A stretch of DNA of 64,000 nucleotides. It comes from Eudromia elegans (taxonomy: Eukaryota; Chordata; Aves; Tinamiformes; Tinamidae). Below, one piece after another: positions 25,941-39,345 of this stretch. How positions within the stretch are numbered: position 1 is the first letter of the stretch; each line of letters begins with the position of its first letter. The stretch lies in the NCBI GenBank assembly GCA_003342815.1, contig PTEX01000060.1:3990689-4054688 (forward strand), in the 5' to 3' direction. The notes under the pieces are model-generated. The model made no database searches. It was not told where the DNA came from and saw only the letters and a program-made list of their open reading frames with translations. Position numbers and translations under genes: made by a program.

Positions 25941-28900
25941 GGTCTACACATTTCAAAGTCTGATGGCTGGAATGCTAAATGCTATTAAACTGTATTTTGT
26001 AAGTATGTTTTAAAATGGCTTAAAGTGTTTGGAAATATTATAAACACTCATTTCAAAATAGATTTTTCTTTTTTGTCTCATGGTAAGTTCTGTTCAGTAA
26101 AGTCCTTAAAAACTTGCTCTTCTCTTTCTTTTCTCTCTTCTCTTGGCAGGGAAAGAGAGGGGTCCTCTCCTCATTTTTTTCTGTTTACTGAGATCTGTTT
26201 AAATTTATATTTTTAAACCTTAATTCTGAATCGGGATCTGAAAGATCTTTGCAATTGTCTGGCATCTTAGCATTATGATATGTATCTAAGTGTAGGTTTG
26301 CATGGATATGAAAATGAATATCATAAAAACACTACCGAACATTTTGCACAATTAACTAATTTTGCATCAAAAGAAGTAAATTGCCAGCTGTGTATATGTA
26401 GTATTTTTAAATCAGATAAAAATAGGACTGCTCTATTCTTTAATTAGCATGACTCAAAGTTAGCCAAATCGGCCTCGGACACAGCAGGAGACGTACAGTT
26501 TGTCCTGATTTTGTGGGGAATGAAAAATGTAATACTTGGCGCATGAATTAACTATGCTAACCAAAAATGTTGTTAAAATATAGTCAACTAAATGAAATAT
26601 ATTGGTTTACCAGAGATTAGTCCACATATTTTAACAGAACAAAGGAACACAGTTTTTAAATTGTAGACTATTGGGAGAAAAAAAAAAGAATTTGATTACC
26701 AATGACATTAGATTGAAAATTTTGAGATAAACTGTTCATATTTTAAAATCAATAAACTCCTTTTGCCAAATCCTGGCATTCTTTCTGACACAGACTAACA
26801 CCATCCCCTACAAATAGATCTGTTGACTTGGGAAGTCTTCTGTTTGCAATTTGAAATTGCAAAGCATTCCAGCTTGGGTGAACATTTTCAAATGTTAAGA
26901 TGTTAAAAGCCATCTTTTATTAATTTCTGTGTGTCCAGTTGTGTCAGATCAGTCTAATTAGATTAGAGAGGAAACTTGGGGAAAAAAAGGTTTATTTAAC
27001 AGCAACAAATGCCAACTGAGTAAACATCATGCGAATGCTCATTTACTCTAGAGTTTTTTTCCCTACTGTATATGATGGGACTTGCTAAGCAGATTTTTTC
27101 TGCAAATCAAAAGACACAGTTTTTAGAATTACTGAGCCCTTGCAACTGCTGTCATTCTCAAAACCACATCCTTAAGCAGAGATGCTCTGAAGAGCTGTGG
27201 AAATCTTATGAAAGACTCTTTTGAAAATCCAATATGAAAGTCTCTCATGAAATTACATATGAGCTTCAAGCCAGTGCAAGCCAACAAAAAGGTAAAGCTG
27301 ATTATTTACAAAGCACTAATGACCAAATATTGGGAAATTCAGCTTTAGGAAGGACCTTCCTGTAACTCTTCATGCAAAGGTTTACTGATTTAGTTGCAAT
27401 TTGAATTTCTGTAAATGAGGTTTTGAAGTACATGCAAAACATTAGCACATAAGGCAGCTCCTCTCAGTAGTCACTTTTCCCTAGGCAGCCCAACTCAGTT
27501 TAGGAGTGACTAAACTTCTCCTTTGGGAGCACCAAACCTCACTGATGGAAGAGTGCAGAAAGCTCTGCCCAGGCATGTTCTTTTGGGGCAGACATAGCAC
27601 TGAACCTTTTTGCAGGCAGTCTCTGTAAGAGTGAAATGGAAATAGAAAGCAAATAACTCGCTAAATTTCCTTAGGAAAGGTGTTTCCATCCTGCAGTGCC
27701 CAGTTAAGTGGTATGATGAAGCCTGCTCAGCAGTTGCCCAGGCAAGACTTCTATGTGTCATCAGTGGGCTATATTATTTTCAGTCAGGACCATAATTTCA
27801 GTAATAGGCAAAAGAAAAAGAAGAAAACCTCCTTTCCAAAGGTGTGCATTATACAAAAGTGTGGTATGCTGACAGCCAGCTTGGGAATTTACTATTTACT
27901 GGCCTTTTCTATCTTTAGAAATGCATGCCATTCTTTTCAAGAGCTCCATTATGCACATTGCCTCATTCAGAAAGGTGACATTTCACAGCTTTAGAGGAAG
28001 GAGTTACCTGAAGAGCTTTTCCAACTTGCATCACAGAATATGTCTTTCAGGGTTTCTACAACATGGATAATTTCATTTCCTGGAAAGAACAGCTCACCAT
28101 TTCATAGGACTGCTTTCCCCCTGCACAAAGGGTCTGCCTGTCAGAAATATTCTCCTTTAGAAAGTGCAATACAGCATGAGCTCTTAGGAAGAGGTCTCTG
28201 ACCCACCATGGGGTTGCAACAGTTTTGAGTGAGATTGTGATCATGGCAGAAGTTGGATTATTTAAGTAGTCAAGTTGAAGGAGAGCTTGTAATCAGCAGG
28301 AGTTGCTTAAAAGCCAATTGGACCACATCGTGTTCTTATACAGCCTCTTTAGGGCTTTCATGATTGTACACATTGCACTGTCTTTTAGTTGTACCCAATA
28401 GTTCCAGTGAGTGATGACCACAAAAGATCATTTCACAGTCAAGCATCAGAAGGGCAAGAGAAACAAATACAAGGCACTCAGGGTTTCCTTTTCCTCAAGT
28501 CAGAGCAAATGATTCATTTTTCAGCTCATCCCCAGTGCTGTGACCTCCATAGGTGGAAGGTGTTTGTTAGGCACCCTTCCTCAAAGATCCTCAAATGTCT
28601 TTCTACCCCAACCCTATTTCCTGTTCATGTGAGGAGCCGGGATGGTCAGTCACTAAACAGACTTTCTACCACTTCTGCCTTAGACGCTGCCTTATACTCA
28701 GGAAAAGTGGAAAGTAGCCATGTTCTTTGGCAGGCAAAGGGATGTGTGGGAGCGTTTCTCCCCTTAGGGTCTTGCTGAATGTCTCACAGGTAGATGGGAG
28801 CATAGCTGAAAACACAGACCTGATTCCAAGGCTTTGCAAAAGCCTCTGGCCAGCCCTATCTCTTAAAAAAACACAGCAGAGAAGCATGAACATGTGTGTG

Positions 28901-30203
28901 GCCAGTAAAAGAGTTGTTACATAAATGCTAATTATCAAAGAGGATTTCTCATGAGTGTGAGGCTTTTGACACAGCCTCGATCCCATGCAGGGCAGAGGTC
29001 TCAGCAGTCGTGTGCTCTGCCCTAGAACTGCAGTGACACGTCTCCAAGCCCTAAGAAGTTGCAAGGGCATTTGCTGCAGCACAAGGACAGAAGATGCTTT
29101 GATGATTGAAACCAAAGCTTGCCGAGTATCATGCTGGAGCAGCCCTCTGTTTAATTAAAAAGTTTCATCAGTCAGAACATGTGACTATCTAGTTATGATC
29201 CTTGAGTGCTGCACACATGAAAAAAATGCAGGGAAAAGTATTTCTCTAGAGCTTCCCAAGCACTCTCCTGCTCCCTATAACCTAGCTTAAACCAGCCATA
29301 AAAATCAATCTCATCTGCTCACTCAGCTGTTATCTTCTCACCAGGTTTAAATGCCTTCCTGTGTCCTGCTCTTACCTCCTGCCTCTTTCTGGAGCTGTTC
29401 AGTTTTCCTTGCAAGACCTTATACAATGCAAGCTGCACCTACGCTGCGCACTACATCAACCTCCTAAGCAGGAGGTATAGTAAGGAGGTGGATTGCTGAT
29501 TAGTGCTTACTGCAACATGGTTAGTTTTATTTGTATGATGTAACTGAACCCTTAGGTCTTATCTCTTTCCCTGCTGCCACTTCTTCCGTCTTGTCTGGCT
29601 CCCTGTACTTTCTCCCTTTCTCCTTTACCATCCCTTCCAAAGCATAACCCCTAGCCCTGATCTACACTCTGCTCCTCTTTTCCTGACACAAGCTTCTTTA
29701 ATTAGGATGCTTTGAAAGCTGCTGTTACCTTAACCAACCGCACGTGAAATAGCTAATCAGAAAGAACAAAACCAAAGCTATCCATGTGGCTAAACAATCT
29801 CTTTCTGTCACCTAATTGTCAAATCTTTCCCATCCTCCTTCCTCCTTCCTGTGCAGTCCTGTCAGACCCATGATATGACACTCCTGTTCAGAAAGCCACT
29901 CATGCTGAGCTCTTTGCACTTTGATCAGCCTCTGACTGGGTCCGGGAGTACATGATAGCATATCACCCACCCGAAAGCTCTAGTGATAAATCAAATCTGG
30001 AAAAAAAAAAATCACCCTACAGGCTAAACCATTACATTTTTGCTCTTATGCCTGTGAGATTCTCCTGGTTGCCATAAGCTTTTTGAGCTTTTGGGATCTG
30101 TCTTCCAGGCTTTCCTCTACAAGTAGGAGGGATGTGCACTAACCTGGCCTTTCCGAATGAAAGCTCCAATTCCCATGTGGATAACAGGGCTCCAAGCGCC
30201 CAC

Positions 30204-30226
30204 AAAAAAAAAAAAAAAAAAAAAAA
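30204..30226. repeat. Poly-A run (23 A)
   Basis: A homopolymer run of 23 A in intergenic DNA. I could not see a retrocopied gene or LINE upstream of it. Confidence 0.92.
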
Positions 30227-30965
30227 CACAAGGACCAGGGCCAGCCTTGAGCTTTATTTGCAGTGAGTGGCCTCTTTTCAGAGAAGGGAGGGTGAATCAC
30301 CACGTGTAAAGTGAAGGCTTCTGCGCCTCTTCACAGAGCTGAGGGCACCAGAGATTAGGTCTAATAAGGAGCCCCTCAGCATCGCTGATGATTTCAGCAG
30401 CCACCACCACGTTCCTCCCTTCTTTATACTGTGGTCGCTCCTTCCTTGTGCCAGTGCCTTTGTGCTCACAGCATTTGTGCTGCTGTGGGAGGAATCTAAC
30501 CGGAGAACTTGCCTGGCTGAAAAACAACAGTATCCCCTTTTTTAAGGCATTGCTCAGCCAGACCAGATCAGATTTCCCTGATGCCGTTTGTCCCGTAGCT
30601 TCAAAGTGTGCTGAAGCGATGTGACGGTGGGAATGTGTGGGCAGCAGTGGCACTTCAGTGTGTGAGGACCGTGCCAGTCATCTTCAGCAGCCAGAGACTG
30701 AATATTGAGGATTGTGCCTGCTTTGGGATGGAAGCCTCTGTCTCCCTTGCCTGTTAAACTCCTATTACGTATGGTGCTCTATAAATAACGTTGTTTGAAA
30801 CTATTACAAGGCCAGTTTGAGAGAAACAAATACAACCACTAAATTTCTGAACATGATTTATGTACCACTCTTTCTCCTCTCACAGTCCCCTGCAGCTGAT
30901 CCTCTCATTTATGTATTTAGCAAATGGCAAACAGAGCACTGCCCTGCTTTTTCCCCCTTTCTTAC

Positions 30966-30987
30966 AAAAAAAAAAAAAAAAAAAAAA
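30966..30987. repeat. Poly-A run (22 A)
   Basis: A homopolymer run of 22 A followed by GAAAAAA. Together with those at 30.2 and 31.36 kb, the T-rich tract at 31.1 kb and the AAAAT array it forms a 1.5-kb cluster of A/T simple repeats. Confidence 0.92.
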
Positions 30988-31096
30988 GAAAAAAAGTGAC
31001 AGTTCAGCCCTTCAATAAAACTTCTGCTCAGGAAGCAAGGCACAGATTTTCATTTCAGTTTTTAAAGGGTTTCAAGTACTGAGAAAGGGTTGAAGC

Positions 31097-31132
31097 TTTT
31101 TTTTTTTTCTTTCTTTCTTTTTTTTTTTTTCC
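31097..31132. repeat. T-rich tract (T12, CTTT units, T13)
   Basis: A pyrimidine tract followed by CCTTAATCAG, so it looks like a splice acceptor on the plus strand. The downstream frame (to 31330) resembles no known protein and I treat the tract as a simple repeat. Confidence 0.85.
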
Positions 31133-31353
31133 TTAATCAGACTTCTAATGGAAGAAATAATATATATGTCAGAATTTCTACCTGTATGTAAACAGCTGAA
31201 TGAGAGTTCTGTACTTGCATTGGGGATAATTTGTGGTCACAAGGCAAATCTAAAGTTTAATTTTGTTAAGCTGTCAATATTTAAAACAGAATTTTTATAC
31301 CAGTTAATAAAATGTACACTGCAGCCCTGAAGAATTTAGAGCATATTTATTTG

Positions 31354-31373
31354 AAAAAAAAAAAAAAAAAAAA
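31354..31373. repeat. Poly-A run (20 A)
   Basis: A homopolymer run about 90 bases before the AAAAT array. Simple repeat. Confidence 0.9.
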
Positions 31374-31463
31374 TTGTCCCTGAGGGAGGAAAGCCAGGTT
31401 TGTCAATAATAGTGATCCTGAAATAAAGACTCTTACTTGTGGCAGAGGACTGGCTTTTCTACC

Positions 31464-31707
31464 AAAAAATAAAATAAAATAAAATAAAATAAAATAAAAT
31501 AAAATAAAATAAAATAAAATAAAATAAAATAAAATAAAATAAAATAAAATAAAATAAAATNTAAAATAAAATAAAATAAAATAAAATAAAATAAAATAAA
31601 ATAAAATAAAATAAAATAAAATAAAATAAAATAAAATAAAATAAAATAAAATAAAACAAAATAAAATAAAATAAAATAAAATAAAATAAAATAAAATAAA
31701 ATAAAAT
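31464..31707. repeat. AAAAT pentanucleotide array
   Basis: About 48 units of a perfect AAAAT repeat over 244 bases, the largest tandem array in the window. One substitution (C at 31657) interrupts it. At 31561 there is a single N and the 5-base phase breaks there: only one base separates two T positions that should be five apart. The real array length is therefore uncertain. The matching open frame on the minus strand (repeated FYFIL) is an artefact of the repeat. Confidence 0.97.
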
Positions 31708-33649
31708 TCTGAATGCAGTTGGTTGTTACCTACAAAGCGTGCTGCTAATTACACATTCTTAGACCAGGACTTTTAGGTGGGGTACTTTTTCTTCTAGTGA
31801 TGTAATAGCAGAGTCCAAAAGGCAGTCAAGGCCTCAACTACTTTTAATATTGACCCCTGAGCTTTGTCACAGGCAAGTATGATTTCCTGATACCTATGAC
31901 ATCCAGAGAAGACAGGTGACTGAGCAACCTATAAATCTCAAAGTCCTGTTTCACACTAAGAGGCATAACAAAGTGAAGGAGATTTATGGCAACATAGCAT
32001 TTGCACAGTCAAAGTGCTGCAGTCATAATAACTTCCACAATACCCTTGTAAACTTGGGGAGTAAAGGTTATTATCTCCATAGTGAAGCTTGCCAAAGGTA
32101 ACATTTCCTGGAAGTTATTTTAAGTAACATTTAAGTCTTCAGTTCTTCTGTAGAAGTTAATAAGAAGTGACAATCCAGGCCTATAGAAGTGAAGATAAAT
32201 CCTGAGACTTCCTGGCTTTCAAGTTCATACCACCTCACAAACATCAAAGTCTCCTGTACAAGACATACCTGGAAGCTATGTTAAAAGCTGGAGTTTGTTT
32301 TATGCAGAGAGAAATGGTTGCCTGGAATATGTTTCCTGTAAGTTGTCCTCCAATTGGCTTCTCCCTGAGCAGAAGTATTTCTTGTTTTTACTTCAGATGA
32401 TAAACCACAAGTTAAAACAAGCAGGTATCTTTTGAATACGAACTAGCTACTATTATACAGTTTGTTATCAGATCTAAGGAAACCTGACCTTAACCCTAGG
32501 ATACTATATCATACAGCCATACCTTTCAGATGGAATGGAGGAAGGAGGAGGAGGAAAATCCATATCCTGCTTTGCTATGCAGATGTGACTGCAGGTATTT
32601 AAAAGCATAATTATGGAACAGTCTCAGCTCTTTCACTTTCAGACTAATTGAGTGTCTCACCTCCCCAGCCCATTTCAGGGTGCTGTAAACATTACTAGTC
32701 ATGGAGCAGGAAAGCAATTAAAACACAACATTGCTACCTAGTGACTCAAAACTGTGAGGACAGATGGAAGCCATGCCTGTTTCTGAAGCCACCCATGCAG
32801 CAAGTCAATTTGAAGCTATGTAGCCTTTATACCTCAGCAGTGAGTGACTGCACAGAGGTGATTTCATAAGCGATGGGTCTGTGTTGGCACAAGTGTTCTC
32901 CCTCAATCTACCCCTTTTTGTGTGTTGTGGGCAGCAGAGAGACCAGAACCCAAATTTACTCTATTAAGGAAGCCTTTGCCAAAACTTTTGGACAAGATGT
33001 ACTTCTTAAAGCTGCTAGCTCTTGTATTGAGATCTTATAATTCTTTGCATTTTAAATAAAGCCCCAACTTCTGGAATCGAGTGTTGCTATAAGAAATTCA
33101 ACTTCTAATTATTTTTTGTAAGGTTTCTAGTGTTTCAGTTTGCAAAGAAAGGTCCTGTGAGTTAAAAGATTCAGATGTAATGATAATTGAGGTTTGAATC
33201 ATGATATTTTTTTCTGGGCTGCTCATAGTGTTTCTCTTGATGTGTTTTGCATAGTCTCGCAAGCTCACTCACAGCTAGCCACAGACCAAGCACATACTTT
33301 GTGCTGTTTAACAGAATAGTATAACAGGTTCCCTGATACCTGTTAGGCCTCAGAAGTCATGTCAGGCAGGCACTGCTTGCCTCTCCACAACTAATTATTT
33401 TTGCTGAGAAGAAAAAGGAAGAGCTTTATGCCAATGTGGATTGCACTTCCCACGGCTGATGGCATTCCCCCACTCTCCTCAATGCACTATTTTCAGCAGT
33501 GTTAAGTGTGATTTCAGAATACACCACGACTATTTTTAAAATGGCTCTTACTGTAAGACTTCAGCTCAGCATCGCTCTGGCTCTCAGTGCAACCTTTTTT
33601 TTTCATATGCTGCTCACACTTTTCATTATAACATCCTAAGCAATTACAA

Positions 33650-33765
33650 AACACTTTACAAACATTAACTAATTAATCTCTCACAACACCCCTGAGAGGT
33701 ATGCAAATGTGTATTATTATTCTTTCTTCACTGATGGGGAACTCAAGACATGGAGATGAAAGGCA
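33650..33765 (-). repeat. MIR-like SINE relic
   Basis: The plus strand reads CTCTCACAACACCCCTGAGA, then TATTATTATTC and CTGATGGGGAACTCAAGACA. This follows the reverse complement of the MIR core and its 3' part (CTCACAACAACCCTGTGAGG, TATTATTATCCCC, GATGGGGAAACTGAGGC). MIR-type SINEs are ancient and survive in birds as rare fragments. A related family with the same core is possible. Confidence 0.6.
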
Positions 33766-36700
33766 ATATTCTCTCCTTTGTTTCCACATTTGGAAAAGAG
33801 CCAAATTAATTTGATTCTGTCTGAAGGTGGAAGAGGAAATTCAAGACCGGAAGGTCTGGGGCAGATTTACCATTCCTTGCAGCCTATGAAGAGCAGCTGT
33901 GCTGCAGTCTTTGGAGGTCAGAGGATCTTTGTGAGGTTCTGAAGATGATAAAAGGAGGTAAAGGAGAGTTTTGTGACCATGTGAATATTCCACGAGGCCG
34001 AGTGAGTAACGCTGCTACTTCAAGGTTGCAGCTGTTCACTGAAGAGGCAGGAGTTGACCAGTCAATGACATACAGAGATAAAGAATCTGTATTTAGAGAG
34101 GCAGTGAGGTGACCAGAAGCAGCAGCAGCAGCAGAAGACAGGACATCTTGCAGAGTTCAGTCAATTTACATGGAATTTATTTATTGTAGGAGAGGAGAAG
34201 CTTTTGATAAAGGAGCAAGAACAGCAGGATCGTGGAAGAACTGCTGTGACACCCGTGTGTCCTCCTTGCTCTTACTGTGACTGAAGTGTTCAGGCTCATG
34301 AAGGCATTTCTGGAGAGAAGGGCCAATCCATTAGGAAAGGGGGAAATTGCACTGATTAAATCAAGCAGAATTTGGATTGCATTTGCAAAGACTGTAACTG
34401 CAAGCAAATAAAATATGTAATCTAAGTATAGGAAACAAAATCAGGGCCTCTAGCTTAATAGAAGAATGTATCCTAGTGAGTGAATGCCGTAGTGATGGAT
34501 AGCTTTCTTCCTCCCACCCCTAGGGCAAGGCATTTCATGTGGGAGCTGAATGGGCTTCCATGAGAGAATTACGAATCCTATTTTGGATCAAGCAACTCCT
34601 ATACGTAAAATTGGCTGATGAGGTTTCCAAAACACCTGGCACCTTAAAAAAAAACGGAGTTCTTGTAGTTAAATTTATGTCACAAACTGCTCTTCTTCCA
34701 CCCAGCTCTCTGTCTCAGTAATGACTGCAGCTTCCGGAAAAGGAAGGAGATGCCTCTATCCATCATTTGCTTAAGACTCAATTCAACTATCACTGTCATT
34801 CCAGAGGAGCAAAGAGAGAAATAGGCGGTTACTCTGAACTCTTCTACATTCTATAATTTTGTTTGGGCTTTAGAAAACAAAGTGATAAATGTCTTCAAAA
34901 TGTCATGGAAAAGACGGATAGGTGTTCCCTCCTTAACCTACCATTTTTCTTAAACTCCCTGTCTCTTTGTTGGCTGTTCTTGTTTCTTGTATTCATTTTG
35001 AACTTGAAGGCTAAGGCCTTCTGGGATATAAAGCACTGACAACCTGTTGGCCACTGGCCTTTCAGCACTACCAGTTCTTTAATGGTAACAGTGCAAAGGT
35101 CTGTTGCAAACACCAAACATAGAGGATCCATCTGTCATGCCCTTTTTTCCATGTCTCTATTTCCTGTGTCCAGGAGAGTCATCTAGCCTGAATGCTGAGT
35201 ACTGAAGGTGAGATTTCTTCTCTTTATGTTTTCTCACTCACTAAGGACCTCAGTTCTTGGCTTAGCACATGGCACACGTCTTCAGAGTCTCATTGGCTCA
35301 GTGGGAGGGTTGCCCTCCTCTTTACTCCCTGGCAGCTAGATGTGTATTTGCATTTGCAGTGTGGTACCTCTAAGCAAGGTGAGACACTTGGTGACTTAGC
35401 TTCTTAGCCTGCTGAGGATGGACTCTGATGGAATAGCTACAAGATGGGCTCTCCAGTGTGGTCAGAGGTGGTTTTTCGCCAGCACTGACTTGGCACAGTC
35501 GGACAGATTCACTGAAGAACAGGACACCTGAGAACCTCTCAGGTTTTCAGTGTGGTCCCAGAGTGTGTAACCATTCCTCACATGTAAGTAAAGACACTGA
35601 AATCAGCTTTGTCACTGCCTGTAGCTAGAGTATTTTGCATGTTTCATTGGGAGCCCATGGGCAAAGGATTAAAATAAAGTGTGATCAGAACAGCACTTCC
35701 CAGCATGAGCAGATCCACTAAGGTAACCATCACTGCAGAGTAAGCCACAGTGAGCTCAGACTGCCTTGGATGACTTGCCTTAGCCTCGTCCATGCACGTG
35801 CAAGCACATTGCATCGGTCTGCATGGCTGGTTATGTATTCAGTTGTGCTGCTGCTTCCCCTGCCCTGCAACTCCTGGAGAAACATCAGGCAGTTCTTTAC
35901 ACTGCTGTGAGCTGGCCTTAGCCTGGCATCCTGATTCCTGTCTTGTACTCTGAGCTAATTCCACTGTTCACTATGGACAGAAATTGTAAAATCTCTCCTT
36001 GAGCCATGACATGAATTTGTCCATGGAACAATTCAGGATGTTTCTTTACCTCTGCATTTCTAGCACACATCCATAACCAGTTTGCTGGACTGCATTTCTC
36101 TTTCAGCTCTCCCAGAATGTCTTCCTGAGGCTGCATTTTTTTCCTTCACCTTTTTATTTACATTTGTCTCATCTAAGATCATGTTAGATTGTGAAACCTC
36201 CTCACCTACCTACTTCTGGCTCTGGCCAAGATAGTCCTTTGCACTGGCAGGATGAGGAAACATGACTAGGGAGTTCCCAAACACTGAGGCCTCTTTCCAC
36301 TCCCTTCTACTGTCATTCTGCAAAGAATAGCACTGCTGCTTCAGTAGCTTAAGTGTGATGGGTATTTTGGGGGGTCCTTTGCTCTTTGTCTCTCTTCAGT
36401 TTCTTAGTTTCTTATTTTTAGCCCCTTTTTCCTTTTTTTTTTTTTTATTCATTGTTCTCTACAGTTGTTTGGTTTCTCCTTTTCTGCTCCTCCCTTTAGC
36501 CACCCTCCATTTCTCAGGGAAAACTTTGAAGCTATTTCATGGACAGACTAATCCCTATCCCTAAAATGCCAAAACAAAAGGGATCATGTTCAAACTGTTG
36601 CATGAAGAACCATTTTTTGTGTGTTTATTCCATACTTAGCCTCTCCCAGCTTCATTTGATGCTTTTACTTTGGTAAAGACGGAGAAGAATGGCTTGTGGA

Positions 36701-39254
36701 GCCTGTCTGTTTTTCCATGCTGGTATGAACTGCAGGAAAGCCATTGGGGAGCAGCTCTGTTGAGAGCACACTGACGTGAAGGTTTTGCAGCGTACAGGAA
36801 GGGGGATTAAGATGAGACTCAAGTAAAAGCACTCATGCAGATGAGAAAAAGACAACTTATTTTCTCATTAGTTAATATTACATATGTATGCTGTGTTCTG
36901 TATGAACTAGCTACATATTTGCAGTGGGCCAGCTCTTTGCCATTTAAACAGCTGCTTAAGCAAGAATCTGCAGCTTAAAAGCACTTAATTCTATCTGAAA
37001 ACACATTTTATATTCACCTTCAAATTGCTGTTAGAGACCTATCATTTTTACAGTGAATATTAATGACTGCTGAGGTGCCCAAGATGAGCCCTGTAACCCA
37101 CACGCTGCTATTGATCTTGTTAACAAGATATTGACAAAAGTACTATCAAGAGACCTCCAAGATGCAGCTTTTAACAGATGCTGATACTCAGCTACCAAAA
37201 AAAACATAGGTACGGGAAAGGCAGATCATGTCCTGCTACATTGGGGTCTAGCCAAGTACAAAAGAAGCTAAACAAAACCCACAGCCAGGCCTTTGAAAGT
37301 AAAACTGTGTGAATATTTGCTTCTGTGAAAAATGCTCCAACTGTTTTTTGTGTCAGTCTCCCTGCAAAAGCACTTGCTTTTCTGGTCTTTTTTTTTTTCA
37401 ACTTTTGACACAAAATGTACAATCTGGATGGCTGCCAAAATGGCTAGGTAGCTTTTCTTAGGTCACTTAAAAGAGGAGATGTAAGTGTAATTGGTGAGAT
37501 TTTGTCACACAGTGAAAAACCATAAGATTCTTCTGTTCCCTTAATGGTAGAACCTCTTGCTATGCCATTAGCAAACTGTGTTTACATTGCTTTTCTCCAA
37601 AAGGGAAGAGGCTGCAGTATGAGCCAGCCAGGAAAAAAAGCCAAGCTGGTTATCTCACATAGCTTTCAACATCATGAAAGAGCCAGTTCCTTTCCGGCCA
37701 AGATTTTCCAAAGATACTGCACTAACAGTGCACTAACATCTTTAATATCTGGATGGCCTCCCTGAAGTTCCTCAGAAAGCCTGATTTTGGAAATACTGTG
37801 AAATGGAGCCCTTTTCAGCTGTCACAATGTAAATTGGAAGCACCAAAAATCATAGAGGCTTTTGAAAAAGTTGGCAAAGTTAATCTGTGCATTTATAATT
37901 CCTATAAAAGTTTTTTAAAGGCTCTGCAAACTTGTTTGCACTATTGGAATCCACTTGCATTAATCCTGTGCTCCTCCTGTGCTCCAGTAATGACTGGCCT
38001 ATTTAGATGTGGATTTCAGTAACTATATAAGACCCCATTTAACATAAATATGAGAGTATTTTAGTGGAATTATCAATAGTGGCTTTAGACTGTTTTCTAG
38101 GGTAGACATCAGTAGTAACTTCCCTCTCATTAACTTCCTAACTCCTCAATAAAACAGGAGAGAATTAGATTCTTTTTTGTTGCCAGTTTGAGCAGGAAGC
38201 ATTTACTGCTGATGCATAATAAGTATTTCCCATACACAAATTTGCTTATTTGCTGCCCTTATCTTCTCGCTAAGGGAAGCGGTCATTTATTTTGCTTAAA
38301 CTTTGCCATGAGAGCTATTCAAATTAACAAGATGCTAAGTGTTTTACTGAGGAGGGTCTTTAATTTCTTTATCTGGTACATCTGGAAAATCCACCTGTAT
38401 TTACTCTGTGCACAGACTCTTCTCAGATAGATACATATCTTTGCTATGTGTAATATATTGTTAATTTTTCAGCATGTATCATCATGTTTGGTCAGTTAAG
38501 AAGGCTAATGAAAAGTTTAAAGGGATATTTTGCATATTGGTTTCTTCACTCTACAGGATGAACAACAAAGTGAAGAATATTTATATAGAGCATGCAATCA
38601 TTTTGCTCATCCTATATACTGCATATGCGTAGAGGCTATTAATGACATCTTGCGCCATTTGGACAAGAGTATGCCCTCTATTATAGTATGTAAAGTGTAA
38701 CCTTGATCTTTGCTTCTAAGGTTGCGTTGCTGGATTAAGCAGTAGAGCTGGTGACTGAGTTTGCTTTAATTTATGCTAGGGGCTGAATCGGTAGTAATTG
38801 CTCTGAGGATCAAAGGTTCTAGAGGTGGCATCTGTCTGCTACTTGTGCCACCCATTGCTTCAAAAATCAACAGAGCTCAAAGTCTCTGAGCACATTGTAT
38901 GTAACATCCACTTGTCACAGGAGGCAGAGGTAGAAAAGGTTTCTCCCTAGCTTTCCTGCTCCAAAACATCTTGGCCGATGCAGTATGTGATGGTGGTTTT
39001 GCCTCCATGTATTTCTTTGCAAAACACCATGAGTAGTGGAATTTCTAGAATTCCATTAAAAGATTTCAAACCCAGATGCAGACTGTACTTGCTTTAGATG
39101 TCAGAAGTGAAAACAGCTTTTCGTAGCTCCACATGCTGCAGCAAGGGAAGAAGTAAGAAAAAAAGAACCAAAATGCGGCTATTTGAACACCATGGAGCTA
39201 CCCCCAAGTGGAACAGTGGATATGTTCGCAAGGACTTTTGCAAATAAACAAATA

Positions 39255-39345
39255 AAAATGTCACCACTTTCACACAGCTAAACTTGAAAGGGACTTGCCA
39301 AGATCAAATAGCAGCTGTACCCACTGGAGCTGGAACTGAAACAAT
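39255..39345 (-). repeat. Possible MIR-like SINE relic
   Basis: The segment GGGACTTGCCAAGATCAAAT followed by AGCAGCTG and GGAGCTGGAACTGAAACAAT resembles the reverse complement of the MIR 5' half (ACTTGCCCAAGGTCACA, then the GAGCTGGGATTTGAACC block). The match is short, so it may be chance. Confidence 0.35.

Larger units (their letters stand above)
19016..31463. other. Intergenic region between PICALM and EED, left part
   Basis: Non-coding DNA of moderate AT content. I read both strands and saw no exon of a known gene, no tRNA and no snRNA-like sequence. The contents are the 12-bp duplication at 19.65 kb, poly-A/T tracts and pyrimidine-rich stretches near 22.3-22.7 and 29.3-29.9 kb. The largest open frames (28389-28778 plus, 28666-29115 minus) are within what chance gives and overlap each other. 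Distal regulatory elements may exist but cannot be told from one sequence. Confidence 0.7.

Noticed and set aside
28389-29115. Overlapping plus (129 codons) and minus (149 codons) open frames
   Set aside because: They overlap each other on opposite strands, match nothing I recognise and lack any gene context.
31459-31659. Minus-strand frame with repeated FYFIL residues
   Set aside because: Pure translation of the AAAAT array.
32020-32120. Segment resembling a reversed MIR (TTATTATCTCCATAGTGAAG)
   Set aside because: Too few landmarks agree to separate it from chance.
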